This document shows, one piece after another, positions 25,670 to 33,204 of a stretch of 33,204 bases of DNA. The notes beneath the pieces are model-generated. The model saw nothing but the letters and a program-made list of their open reading frames with translations. It did not search any database and was not told the DNA's origin. Positions within the stretch are counted from its first letter, which is position 1; each line of letters starts with the position of its first letter. The stretch lies in assembly GCA_024275315.1 (NCBI GenBank), contig JAJRZK010000053.1, forward strand, positions 1 through 33,204, written 5' to 3'. The translations under genes were made by a program, and so were the position numbers. Origin of the DNA: Nitrospirota bacterium (GTDB lineage: Bacteria; Nitrospinota_A; UBA7883).

Positions 25670-26863
25670 TTGCGGCAAACAGAACTGGATATCATCCTTA
25701 AGACCATGCTGGACAGCCACGACAACGTGTCTGACCTGAACTTCACTGTAGGTAAACCACTGCAGGTGGAATCGTCCGGCCAGCTTGTCGATGTGCCGAT
25801 CAAGCCTCCTATCTGGAAGCTCACCCCTTTCCAGACCGAGATGATAGCGTTGAACATAATCAGCAACGACCCCAGGCTCACCCGTCACCTGCTCATAAAC
25901 GGCTCTGCGGACTGCTCCTATTTCCTGAAAGGCATAGCCCGTTTCCGCGTCAACATTTTCTCGCAGAGGGACACGATTTCGCTGGTGATGAGAAAGCTGG
26001 AAACAGTCATCCCAACCATAGAGGAGCTTAATCTGCCAAAGGTTTTCAACAAGGTCGCCGAAGAGAAGAACGGCCTCGTGCTGGTCACCGGCGCCACCGG
26101 TTCGGGCAAGACGACAACGCTGGCGGCCATGCTCAACGTTATAAACATGAAAAAATCGGTCCACGTGGTGACGCTGGAAGACCCTGTCGAATATTCCCAT
26201 CCCCACAAAAAGGCCACGTTCAACCAGCGGGAGCTGGGGCAGGATTTCGACACGTTCGCCAATGGTCTCCGGGCCGCGTTGCGCCAGGCGCCAAAGGTTA
26301 TACTGGTAGGCGAGATGCGTGATCGTGAAACAGTGGAAATCGCCATGTCCTCCGCGGAAACCGGCCACCTGGTCATGAGCACCCTGCACACCGTCGATTC
26401 CGGACAGACCATCAACCGCATAGTCGGCATGTTTGACCTGGAAGAGGAAAAACTGGTTCGTATCCGCCTGTCGGAATCGATAAGGTGGGTGATCTGCCAG
26501 AGACTGCTCCCCAAGATAGGCGGGGGCCGCGTGGCGGTGTTTGAAATCATGGGGATGAACCTTCGCGTCAAGGACGCCATATTGAACGGAGAAGAGGAAG
26601 GCAAAACTTTTTATGACATTATCACCGCCTCGGAGCCGTTTGGCTGGCGCACGTTCGACAAGAGCATCGTCGACACTTACGCCCAGGGCCTGATCACCGA
26701 AGAGACCGCCCTGGCCTACGCCTCCCGCAAAGCCATTGTGGGCCGCGGCATAGACACCATCAAGAGCAAGCGGGGAGAAAAGACAACGGACATAGAGGAA
26801 CTGGGAATGGACAAAAGCTACGACGACTACCACAAGAGATCAGGAAGACGCAGGAGGGTGTAG
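25670..26863 (+). CDS. PilT/PilU-type twitching motility (pilus retraction) ATPase
   Basis: This is a cytoplasmic hexameric secretion ATPase of the PilT/PilU branch, 397 residues. An N-terminal PAS-like domain (DLNFTVGKPLQVESSGQL) leads to Walker A GATGSGKT at 141-148, the Asp box VTLEDPVEY at 167-175, Walker B ILVGEMRD at 211-218 and the His box TGHLVMSTLHT at 231-241. It lacks the long N-terminal domain and Cys zinc site of the PilB extension ATPase, so it is a retraction-type enzyme. A TTG start at 25670 is preceded by AAAGGA 9 nt upstream. The basic C-terminal tail (KRSGRRRRV) is unusual. It ends at TAG, 6 bp before the zinc-ribbon gene, in an apparent operon with pilC. Confidence 0.9.
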   Translation: MRQTELDIILKTMLDSHDNVSDLNFTVGKPLQVESSGQLVDVPIKPPIWKLTPFQTEMIALNIISNDPRLTRHLLINGSADCSYFLKGIARFRVNIFSQRDTISLVMRKLETVIPTIEELNLPKVFNKVAEEKNGLVLVTGATGSGKTTTLAAMLNVINMKKSVHVVTLEDPVEYSHPHKKATFNQRELGQDFDTFANGLRAALRQAPKVILVGEMRDRETVEIAMSSAETGHLVMSTLHTVDSGQTINRIVGMFDLEEEKLVRIRLSESIRWVICQRLLPKIGGGRVAVFEIMGMNLRVKDAILNGEEEGKTFYDIITASEPFGWRTFDKSIVDTYAQGLITEETALAYASRKAIVGRGIDTIKSKRGEKTTDIEELGMDKSYDDYHKRSGRRRRV

Positions 26864-26869
26864 ACACCG

Positions 26870-27601
26870 ATGAAAGTAAAATGCACCAGTTGCGGCAAGA
26901 CAATAAACATCCCGGACGAGAAGATCCCGGACGGTGGGGTGTTCAATTTCTCCTGCCCCAACTGCAAGGCGCCCCAAAGCGCAAAACGAAAAGACACCAA
27001 AAACACCGGAGGAATCCTGCCCGATCTTGGCGAGGTCCCGGAAACCACGCCGACGCCCCGCCCCCTTGATGAAACCCAGGACGTTCCCGTACCACGAAAA
27101 AGGGCCGGCATCCCCGTCATACCGGGGATGGAGGACTCCATCGAAAACGAGCTGGAAGTTTTGGGAGAGGGGAAATACCGCGCGCTGGTGGTGGATAGCG
27201 AGAACATGGACAGGATAACTCCAGTGCTGAAAAAGATCCAGTATGTCATCACCTCCGTCAAAAGCCACAACGAGGCCATTAACAAGCTGACTTTCAACAC
27301 GTACGATCTGCTCATACTCAACGAGCGGTTCGAAGGTTGCGACCCGAACAACAACCCCACGCACAAGTTCGTGGAGCCGATGACGATGGATACACGCAGG
27401 AAAATGTTCGTCGTTATGATCGGCAAAAATTTCAAGACCATGGATAACATGACAGCGTTCAACCGAAGCGTCAACCTGGTGATGAACGAGACGGATTTTT
27501 CGAATTTCGAGCTGATATTGAAAAAGTCCATGAATGAATACTCCAATTTTTACTCGGTTTTCAGAAAAATGCTGGTCGAGACCGGCAAGGAGATTGGTTA
27601 A
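26870..27601 (+). CDS. Zinc-ribbon protein with receiver-like C-terminal domain
   Basis: This is a 243-residue protein. The N-terminus is an MJ0042-type zinc ribbon: C5-x2-C8 and C29-x2-C32 (KCTSCGK; FSCPNCKAP). A Pro/Thr-rich linker (about 40-80) follows. A C-terminal alpha/beta domain then starts GKYRALVVDSENMDRITPVL, a response-regulator-like strand-helix start. The later strand YDLLILNERFEG carries Asn where receivers usually have the phosphorylated Asp, so phosphorylation is doubtful. Such zinc-ribbon/pseudo-receiver proteins occur in pilus and gliding loci of delta-type bacteria. The position between the retraction ATPase and pilC suggests a regulator of pilus dynamics; this is inference. 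AGGAGG lies 12 nt upstream. Confidence 0.7.
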   Translation: MKVKCTSCGKTINIPDEKIPDGGVFNFSCPNCKAPQSAKRKDTKNTGGILPDLGEVPETTPTPRPLDETQDVPVPRKRAGIPVIPGMEDSIENELEVLGEGKYRALVVDSENMDRITPVLKKIQYVITSVKSHNEAINKLTFNTYDLLILNERFEGCDPNNNPTHKFVEPMTMDTRRKMFVVMIGKNFKTMDNMTAFNRSVNLVMNETDFSNFELILKKSMNEYSNFYSVFRKMLVETGKEIG

Positions 27602-27689
27602 TGCTCCTGAAGTTCGGTCAACCGGGCTCGCGATCGGCCAGCGGGCCTGCGCTTGCTTTGTTATGGCACTTTATTGAATAGGAACGGAT

Positions 27690-28883
27690 ATGCCTGAATT
27701 CAAATACAAGTTTCAGACGAAACTGGGAACCCAGGAAGGTGAAATCGAAGCTGACACCCTGGAAGCTGCGAAAACCATCTTGTCACGGCAACATATAAAG
27801 TTCACTTCGATAAAGCCCAAGCCAAAGGACATAGTCCTGTTCGGCGGGGGGCCGACATCCAAGGACGTGGTCATATTCACAAGGCAGTTCGCCACGATGA
27901 TCGCGGCCGGTCTGCCGCTGGTGCAGTGCCTGTCGATCCTGAGCACCTCCACGGAAAACAAGATGTTCGGCAAAACCATACGCGAAATCAAATCCAAGGT
28001 CGAATCCGGAGAAACGTTCGCCGACGCCCTCCGGAAGCATCCCAAGGTGTTCGACCAGCTGTATACGAACATGATCGAGGCGGGAGAAGTCGGCGGTATC
28101 CTGGACAAGATCCTGGTGCGGCTGGCCGACTACATGGAAAAAGCCATGTCGCTGAAGGGCAAGATAAAGTCGGCGATGGTGTATCCCGCGGCTATCGTGA
28201 CCGTCGCCGTGGCGGTTGTCATTTTCCTGCTCGTGTTCGTCATTCCCATGTTCGGCACGATGTTCGCCGATTTCGGGAAAGCCCTGCCCTGGCCTACGCA
28301 GATAGTGCTCAACCTTTCCGACTTCGTTATCGAATACTGGTACATTGTCTTCCTTCTTCCGATTGTTCTCGTGGTCGGCTTCAGGCAGATCAGAAAATCG
28401 GAAAAGGGCCTGTTGTATACCGACAAGATGGCGTTGCGCCTTCCTGTCATAGGCCTGCTGATACAGAAAGTGGCCGTGGCGAAATTCACCAGAACGATGG
28501 GAACCCTCATCTCCTCCGGCGTGCCGATAATCGAGGGGCTGAACATAACCGCGAAAACCGCGGGTCAAAAAGTGATAGAAGGGGCCGTCATAGAGGTTAT
28601 CGACGACATAAAACAGGGCCGCGGGCTGTCTGAACCGCTCAAGGAGCAGGGTGTGTTCCCGCCGATGGTGGTGCAGATGATAGAAGTCGGCGAGCAGACA
28701 GGCGCGCTGGACAGCATGATGAACAAGATCGCCGACTTTTACGACGACGAGGTCGACACGGCCGTCGAAGGTCTCACCTCCCTGCTCGAGCCTATGCTGA
28801 TGGTGTTTTTGGGTGTTGTCGTAGGTTTCGTGGTGGTGGCGATGTATATGCCGATATTCAAGCTCGGGGACGTTGTCGGCTAG
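27690..28883 (+). CDS. pilC: Type IV pilus inner-membrane platform protein PilC
   Basis: This is a 397-residue inner-membrane protein of the GspF/PilC family, the platform on which pilus ATPases act. Two duplicated GspF domains are seen, each with a cytoplasmic helical bundle: FTRQFATMIAAGLPLVQCLSIL and FTRTMGTLISSGVPIIEGLNI. They contain the conserved E-x-G-E motifs (MIEAGEVGG, MIEVGEQTG). TM segments lie at about 165-190, 215-235 and 370-390, and the C-terminus is MYMPIFKLGDVVG, canonical for the family. AGGA is 7 nt before the ATG. It follows the zinc-ribbon gene by 88 bp and ends at TAG. Confidence 0.93.
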   Translation: MPEFKYKFQTKLGTQEGEIEADTLEAAKTILSRQHIKFTSIKPKPKDIVLFGGGPTSKDVVIFTRQFATMIAAGLPLVQCLSILSTSTENKMFGKTIREIKSKVESGETFADALRKHPKVFDQLYTNMIEAGEVGGILDKILVRLADYMEKAMSLKGKIKSAMVYPAAIVTVAVAVVIFLLVFVIPMFGTMFADFGKALPWPTQIVLNLSDFVIEYWYIVFLLPIVLVVGFRQIRKSEKGLLYTDKMALRLPVIGLLIQKVAVAKFTRTMGTLISSGVPIIEGLNITAKTAGQKVIEGAVIEVIDDIKQGRGLSEPLKEQGVFPPMVVQMIEVGEQTGALDSMMNKIADFYDDEVDTAVEGLTSLLEPMLMVFLGVVVGFVVVAMYMPIFKLGDVVG

Positions 28884-28912
28884 GGCGGATCTGTCGGCTT
28901 TTACGGACCGTG

Positions 28913-28942
28913 TTGATATTGCGTTTGAAACGACCATATATT
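28913..28942 (+). promoter_or_regulatory. Candidate promoter for the PilS-like kinase
   Basis: TTGATA (28913-28918) and TATATT (28937-28942) are 18 bp apart in the 150-bp gap after pilC, so the kinase may have its own transcript. Confidence 0.4.
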
Positions 28943-29033
28943 GTCGATTGAGCCTGAAAGGTGAAAAAGGCGCGTTGACTCTTGTCGCCAAGGTCGGTTT
29001 TGCGCCGGCCTTTCGCGGGGGAATGTGACAATC

Positions 29034-30806
29034 ATGCCGATCGCAGACAAATCCGGCCACGCCAGGCAACCGAAGATTTTCACCAACATCAAGATCCTGC
29101 TGACCGCGCGTCTGGCCATCATATCCTTTTTCATGGGGACGGTGGCGTTTTACCAGGCCAAGTACGGCAAAATGGGAGCCCCTTTCCCCGCCATGGCTCC
29201 CGTCGGGGCGGCGTATCTGCTGACTATCGCCTATGCCATATTCCTGAAGTTCGTAACCAACCCGCTCCGGTTTGTGAATGTTCAGCTGACTTTCGACCTG
29301 GTGCTTGTAAGCTGGATCGTGTTCTGCACCGGAGGGTTGAACAGCCCGTTTTCGTTCAAATATATCCTGATAATCATAGCCTCCGCCTTTTTTCGCGGCG
29401 TATCGTCCACATATGTCCTGGCCACCGCCTCCAGCATTTTGTACTGTGGCCTTGTCACCCTCGAATACCTGGGAATAATTGAGCCGTATTACGTTTTCCC
29501 CCCGTTAAGCTATTCGAAAAACTTTTTCTACGTTTTCATGACGGCGCTGATGAACGTTACGACCTTTTATTTCGTGGCGGTGATGAGCGTCTACCTGACC
29601 CGCGTGATCAAAAAAACCGATCAGCAACTCATCAAGAAAAACGAGGATTTCACCGCGCTCAAGGCTTTCCATGAAAATGTGCTCAAGAGCATGGGGCTTG
29701 GATTTCTGGCGATCGACATGGATGGCTCCATATTGTCGCACAACCAGGCCGCAGAACGGATCCTGAGGCTTGACTCCTCCCAGATCGAAAGACAACCGGT
29801 CGACAAGGTGTTGCAGGCTCCGCAGATCAAAAGCTTTTTCTCCGGGCTGGACAGGGAGATAGACCCCGCCAGGCAGTTTGACTCCACGTTCAAATCAAAA
29901 GACAACACCGAGATATGCCTTTCGATCAACATAAGCAAGTTTACCGCGTCGGGCCAGACCCAGGGTATCGTGGCGGTGTTCAACGACGTGACCGCCATAA
30001 AAAAAATGGAGAGCCAGATGGCCCATTCGGAGCGGTTGGCCGCAATAGGGCGTGTTGCGGCCGGAATCGCCCACGAGATACGCAACCCGCTGGCCTCCCT
30101 GAGCGGGTCCATCCAGATGCTGAACTCCGACCTGGGATATATATTGACCGAGCAGAACGCGAAGCTGATGGACATTACCATGCGCGAGGCGGATCGCCTG
30201 AACAGGATCATCACCCGGTTTCTCAATTACACGTCCATGCAGGAGCTTGACCAATCCGTCACCGACACCGGCAATCTCCTGACCGAAACAGCCACACTCC
30301 TTCAGTCCAACCCGCAATACCAGTCGATAATATGTTTTGATTTGCAAATCGAGCCGGACCTCGAGGCCTGTATAGACCAGGAGCAGATAAGGCAGGTGAT
30401 ATGGAACCTGTGCGTCAACGCCATCGAAGCCATGCCGGATGGGGGTACCCTTACCGTGCGGTCGCGCAAAGAGTCACCACGCCGCGATAAAGGCGATCGA
30501 CCGGCTGGTGATCCGAAATATACAAACGCGGATGAATACGTTCACATAACCATAACCGACACGGGAGTCGGGATTGACAACGCCAGCCTGGAAAAAATAT
30601 TCGAGCCATTCTATACAACAAAAGCCGGTGGCACCGGTCTGGGTTTGCCGATGGTCCATAAGATAATCGATATTCACCACGGGAAAGTGGAGGCCACATC
30701 ATCGCCCGGGCATGGTTCCACGTTTTCCGTGTGGCTTCCCCTTTATAACAGGCAAACCGGGGAAATGGCCGCTCACGGCGTAAACGAATCAAGGGCCGAC
30801 TCATGA
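29034..30806 (+). CDS. PilS-like sensor histidine kinase
   Basis: This is a membrane sensor kinase of about 590 residues. About six TM helices fill the first 195 residues, as in PilS. A PAS domain follows at about 215-325 (GLGFLAIDMDGSILSHNQAAERIL). HisKA carries the phospho-acceptor in GIAHEIRNPLASLSGS (His about 347 from this start). The HATPase domain has the N box WNLCVNAIEAMPDGG, G1 DTGVGID and G2 GGTGLGLPM. The family phosphorylates an NtrC-type regulator (PilR) to drive sigma54-dependent pilin transcription. No pilR follows; the next gene is convergent. GTG at 29025 is an alternative start, but its SD spacing is too short. Its site after pilC supports a pilus role. Confidence 0.87.
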   Translation: MPIADKSGHARQPKIFTNIKILLTARLAIISFFMGTVAFYQAKYGKMGAPFPAMAPVGAAYLLTIAYAIFLKFVTNPLRFVNVQLTFDLVLVSWIVFCTGGLNSPFSFKYILIIIASAFFRGVSSTYVLATASSILYCGLVTLEYLGIIEPYYVFPPLSYSKNFFYVFMTALMNVTTFYFVAVMSVYLTRVIKKTDQQLIKKNEDFTALKAFHENVLKSMGLGFLAIDMDGSILSHNQAAERILRLDSSQIERQPVDKVLQAPQIKSFFSGLDREIDPARQFDSTFKSKDNTEICLSINISKFTASGQTQGIVAVFNDVTAIKKMESQMAHSERLAAIGRVAAGIAHEIRNPLASLSGSIQMLNSDLGYILTEQNAKLMDITMREADRLNRIITRFLNYTSMQELDQSVTDTGNLLTETATLLQSNPQYQSIICFDLQIEPDLEACIDQEQIRQVIWNLCVNAIEAMPDGGTLTVRSRKESPRRDKGDRPAGDPKYTNADEYVHITITDTGVGIDNASLEKIFEPFYTTKAGGTGLGLPMVHKIIDIHHGKVEATSSPGHGSTFSVWLPLYNRQTGEMAAHGVNESRADS

Positions 30807-30840
30807 CAACCGTTTTACGCGTCCCATTGACCGCGCAGGG

Positions 30841-30881
30841 CGAGGCCGTGTGATCGCCCGCCGGGCGCAGTCAGGGCCTCG
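30841..30881. terminator. Nested hairpin between convergent genes
   Basis: An outer stem CGAGGCC/GGCCTCG (30841-30847 with 30875-30881) encloses an inner stem CGCCC/GGGCG (30855-30867). It sits between the PilS-like gene and the convergent thioredoxin-fold gene. There is no T-run, so intrinsic termination is uncertain. Confidence 0.35.
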
Positions 30882-30886
30882 TCACA

Positions 30887-31465
30887 TTACCCGAAATAAT
30901 CGGGGGCGGCTCCGGCTTTCCATTTGATGCTACAGCCCACGCCAGGTTTCTGGATTTCATTTACAGGTCTCCCTTCTAAGACAGCCCCTATCGCCTCTGT
31001 GATGTCCGCCCCTGTCACTGGCACGCTGTTTCCAGGCCTGCTGTCGTCCATCTGGCCCCGGTACACCAGCCTCCTGCTCGCGTCAAACAGGTAGAATTCC
31101 GGAGTGCAGGCGGCGCGATAAGCCTTGGCCACCTCCTGGGTTTCATCGTACAGGTATGGGAATGTGTATCCATTCGCCTCCATTTCATCTTTCATCTTCT
31201 CGGGGCTGTCTTCCGGATAGTTCGCGGCGTCATTGGAGTTTATACCCACTACCGCCACACCTTTCATCTGGTACTCGCCGACGAGCCGGGCCAGCTCTTT
31301 GCGGACATGCTTTACATACGGGCAGTGGTTGCACATGAAAATGACCAGTAACGCCGGCGCGTCGTCGAAATCGGTCATGGATACGATCCGGCCGTTTGTG
31401 TCGGGCAAGGAAAAGTCGGGAGCCACGGTTCCCAAAGGTAGCATCGTGGAGGGTGTCAGGGCCAT
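30887..31465 (-). CDS. Thioredoxin-fold redoxin (AhpC/TSA-like) family protein
   Basis: This is a 192-residue cytoplasmic protein with a redoxin fold. It starts with the peroxiredoxin-like APDFSLPDTNGRIVSM. It then has an active-site motif of thioredoxin type, FMCNHCPYV (C45-x-x-C48), which is the hallmark of a widespread group of uncharacterised thioredoxin-like proteins. The cis-Pro region is RAACTPEFYLFD, followed by the family end motif GCSIKWK. It is expected to act as a thiol oxidoreductase. AGGAG lies 7 nt before the ATG. Upstream lie the 98-bp repeats that separate it from the sulfatase gene. Confidence 0.87.
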   Translation of the reverse strand: MALTPSTMLPLGTVAPDFSLPDTNGRIVSMTDFDDAPALLVIFMCNHCPYVKHVRKELARLVGEYQMKGVAVVGINSNDAANYPEDSPEKMKDEMEANGYTFPYLYDETQEVAKAYRAACTPEFYLFDASRRLVYRGQMDDSRPGNSVPVTGADITEAIGAVLEGRPVNEIQKPGVGCSIKWKAGAAPDYFG

Positions 31466-31478
31466 ATTACTGTCTCCT

Positions 31479-31764
31479 GGTTACGGTCAACCGCCACAGG
31501 CGGTCCGGCTTTGTCGAAAGCGTTGGACCAAAGCTGGATTTTAACATACTCGGGCGTTTCACCAAACTAAGGTTCCTGCCACCTTCAGCCGCCATCGGCG
31601 GTCCGGCTTTGTCGAAAGCGTTGGACCAAAGCTGGATTTGACATACTCGGGCGTTTCACAAAATCAAGGTTGCCGGTCAGGTTCAGCCGCCATCGGCGGT
31701 TTGACCTTGTTGTTGGCGATGAGGCTGAAACTGAATTTAACATAATCGAGCGCTTCACCAAAAA
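31479..31764 (-). repeat. About 98-bp tandem repeat derived from the 3' end of the sulfatase gene (three copies)
   Basis: CGGT at the foot of a CCGCC-hairpin recurs at 31501, 31599 and 31697, a 98-bp period. The last copy is the coding 3' end of the sulfatase. The other two lie beyond its stop. They are closer to each other than to the gene and encode similar words in matching frame: FGETPEYVK in the distal copy against FGEALDYVK in the gene. Each non-coding copy also has a 10-bp imperfect stem (TCCGGCTTTG with CAAAGCTGGA) and the small CCGCC/GGCGG hairpin. The frame is not maintained throughout (98 is not a multiple of 3, plus 1- and 6-bp indels). Confidence 0.85.
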
Positions 31765-33204
31765 GTTTTTCCTTCAGGCTTTTCACTTTTGGATCCGCAG
31801 AATCCAGCTCCACGCCAGGGTTTTTCCTGTAATTGTAGATCGAGGTCGCCCCCTGATAATCCATCAACATCATGTACTGCCCCTTCAGGTACAGCGACAT
31901 ATCACCGCGAGACAACAAAGCGCTCCTGTCGCCGCGGTTGAAAATCGACATGCCCCAGGAGTTGTGTTTCGCCGTCATTTTCAGAATATCCATGATCGTG
32001 GGAACAATGTCCACCTGGCTGGCCAGCCGGTCATACCTTCCCGGCTTCACAAGGCCCGGAGCGTAGATCAGGCACGGTATCCAGTGGTTTTCATACAGGT
32101 TGTCGCTGGTGGACGCCCCTTCGGTATGATCGGCCATGATTACGTACAGTGTGTTCTTGAAATAATTAGATTTCCTTGCTTCCTCAAAATACCTGCCCAA
32201 AGCGTAATCGGAATAGCGCATCGAATCCAGGAACTCGTGATGAGGCGTCGATTCGCTGAAATGCCTGAACTTAACAGAAGGAACTATGTACGGTGTATGG
32301 GACGTGAGGGAGAACACCACGGCGAAAAATGGACGAGACTGTTTTTCGAACTGCTCGTGCGCCTTCAGGAACAGATACTCGTCGTAGATGCCGATCCCCC
32401 ATAACCTGTCGTTCATTTTGCCGCCGACCAGAAACGAGTCCCTCGATATCAGCCAGGGAAACCCCATCCTCTTGGTCAGTTGATCTATGTCCAGTATACC
32501 CGGCTCTGTGCCGTGGATGAACATGGTGTCGTACCCCTGCTTCTGGAATATCCCGCCCGCCGTCTCGAATCGGGTCTGGTACAAGTACCCCTGCTCCCCC
32601 AGCGCCAACCCGCCGAATGAAGGAAAAGAACCCAGCAAGGCGGACAAAGACTCTATGGACCTCTGGCCGCTGGCCATGAAACCGGTCAGCAAAAGCCCCT
32701 CGCCGGCAAGCTTGTCAAAAAAGGGCGTGGCGGAGATGCGGGCTCCCAAGGCGCCCACGTATTTGGACGACCAGCTCTCCATAAGGAAAATGACCACGTT
32801 ATACGGTTTTGTCTCCGAGGGGGAATACCTGTAACTCCTGTAGAGAGGATAGTCCGGATCCGCGCTCTCTTTTTCCGGGTCTACGATGGTCCTTGCCATC
32901 TGCTCGAAACTGCGGGACGGGGGGCCCAGCTCGGTCATGAAGGCGCCCCTGTTCTTTTTCCATCTCTTGTAGGTGTAGCGAACCGTCGTGTAGACGCCGT
33001 TAAGGCTAAGCATCCCGATTTCCACCCTCTGGTTCACAAACGCGTTCCGGACCGTCAGGGGATAGTTCTGCACACCGCCACGGATAAAAACCACCGTCAG
33101 CACGGCCATAGCCGCAAACCCGGCTATATCGCCCAGCGGAGGTTTTGCGGCCACCACATCATAAGCCTCCCGGAAACGGCGCGCCACGCTGAATGCAGCT
33201 TTGA
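31664..33204 (-). CDS. LtaS/OpgB-type sulfatase-fold phosphotransferase, N-terminus beyond the window edge
   Basis: This is the C-terminal part (about 513 codons) of a membrane enzyme of the LTA synthase/phosphoglycerol transferase superfamily. One TM helix is visible (IAGFAAMAVLTVVFIRGG); the usual earlier helices lie outside the window, and the frame is open to the edge. The extracellular alkaline-phosphatase-like domain has NVVIFLMESWSSKYVGALG with the metal-ligand Glu, GQRSIESLSALLGSFP at the nucleophile position, FSLTSHTPY, and VIMADHTEG with the C-terminal metal ligands. Relatives usually have Thr as nucleophile (R-T); here it reads R-S, so Ser is the likely nucleophile. In Gram-negatives such enzymes add phospho-substituents to glycans or lipids. 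The 3' end is part of a 98-bp tandem repeat. Confidence 0.85.
   Translation of the reverse strand, partial: KAAFSVARRFREAYDVVAAKPPLGDIAGFAAMAVLTVVFIRGGVQNYPLTVRNAFVNQRVEIGMLSLNGVYTTVRYTYKRWKKNRGAFMTELGPPSRSFEQMARTIVDPEKESADPDYPLYRSYRYSPSETKPYNVVIFLMESWSSKYVGALGARISATPFFDKLAGEGLLLTGFMASGQRSIESLSALLGSFPSFGGLALGEQGYLYQTRFETAGGIFQKQGYDTMFIHGTEPGILDIDQLTKRMGFPWLISRDSFLVGGKMNDRLWGIGIYDEYLFLKAHEQFEKQSRPFFAVVFSLTSHTPYIVPSVKFRHFSESTPHHEFLDSMRYSDYALGRYFEEARKSNYFKNTLYVIMADHTEGASTSDNLYENHWIPCLIYAPGLVKPGRYDRLASQVDIVPTIMDILKMTAKHNSWGMSIFNRGDRSALLSRGDMSLYLKGQYMMLMDYQGATSIYNYRKNPGVELDSADPKVKSLKEKLFGEALDYVKFSFSLIANNKVKPPMAAEPDRQP

Noticed and set aside
25625-26833. 402-codon minus-strand frame opposite the PilT-like ATPase
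   Set aside because: The plus strand has all Walker/Asp/His boxes; the antisense frame is a codon-bias shadow.
27783-29069. 428-codon minus-strand frame opposite pilC
   Set aside because: His/Asp-rich shadow of a canonical pilC.

Overview
The window looks like chromosomal DNA of a Gram-negative bacterium. It has an outer-membrane beta-barrel protein, TolC- and CusB/CusA-type efflux parts, lipoproteins with lipoboxes, an SspB-type ClpXP adaptor, and an ilvB-ilvN-ilvC-psd-pssA block of the kind common in Desulfobacterota/Nitrospinota-like genomes. Base composition is moderately GC-rich, and TTG/GTG starts appear regularly. The lineage is an inference and I would not name a genus. I saw no tRNA, rRNA, transposase or phage gene.

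Layout. 1-1421 (-): a tandem universal stress protein (cut by the window edge) and a DUF420 membrane protein. 1422-1835: non-coding, with a 31-bp hairpin repeated at a 61-bp interval. 1836-6890 (-): a cell-surface cluster of two paralogous PKD-domain lipoproteins, a FecR-domain periplasmic protein and a beta-barrel protein. 7037-8780 (+): a TerB-like protein and a membrane-anchored metallophosphoesterase. 8753-15719 (-): a copper/silver efflux operon, i.e. a Cys-rich exported protein, cusC, cusB (with a ~197-residue Met-Asp-His tail) and cusA. 16032-16397 (+): sspB. 16592-17882 (-): ADP-ribosylglycohydrolase and a DUF6951-type protein. 17924-24138 (-): mgtE, then (in transcription order) ilvB-ilvN-ilvC-psd-pssA, coupling branched-chain amino acid synthesis to phosphatidylethanolamine synthesis. 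24238-25446 (+): a two-domain dCTP deaminase. 25670-30806 (+): a type IV pilus/twitching cluster of PilT/PilU ATPase, zinc-ribbon/receiver-like protein, PilC and a PilS-like kinase. 30887-33204 (-): a thioredoxin-fold protein and an LtaS-type sulfatase (cut by the edge).

Two patterns stand out. First, two conserved housekeeping genes, ilvN and dcd, are each interrupted by one in-frame TAG. In both, the downstream reading frame is intact and well conserved, and an SD-like sequence plus an in-frame GTG follows the TAG. At least six other genes here end normally at TAG, so this is not simple code reassignment. Local readthrough, gene fission with reinitiation, or error/decay remain open.

Second, three gene 3' ends are followed by short tandem repeats. 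Two overlap the end of the coding sequence and contain extra copies of it: sspB (78-bp period, in frame, each copy re-encoding the putative ClpX-binding tail and a TAG) and the sulfatase (about 98-bp period, diverged copies). The third lies next to the outer-membrane protein stop codon (31-bp hairpin, 61-bp period). The CusB tail has likewise grown by a 315-bp in-frame duplication. The region seems prone to short tandem duplication, or carries a repeat-generating process aimed at gene ends.
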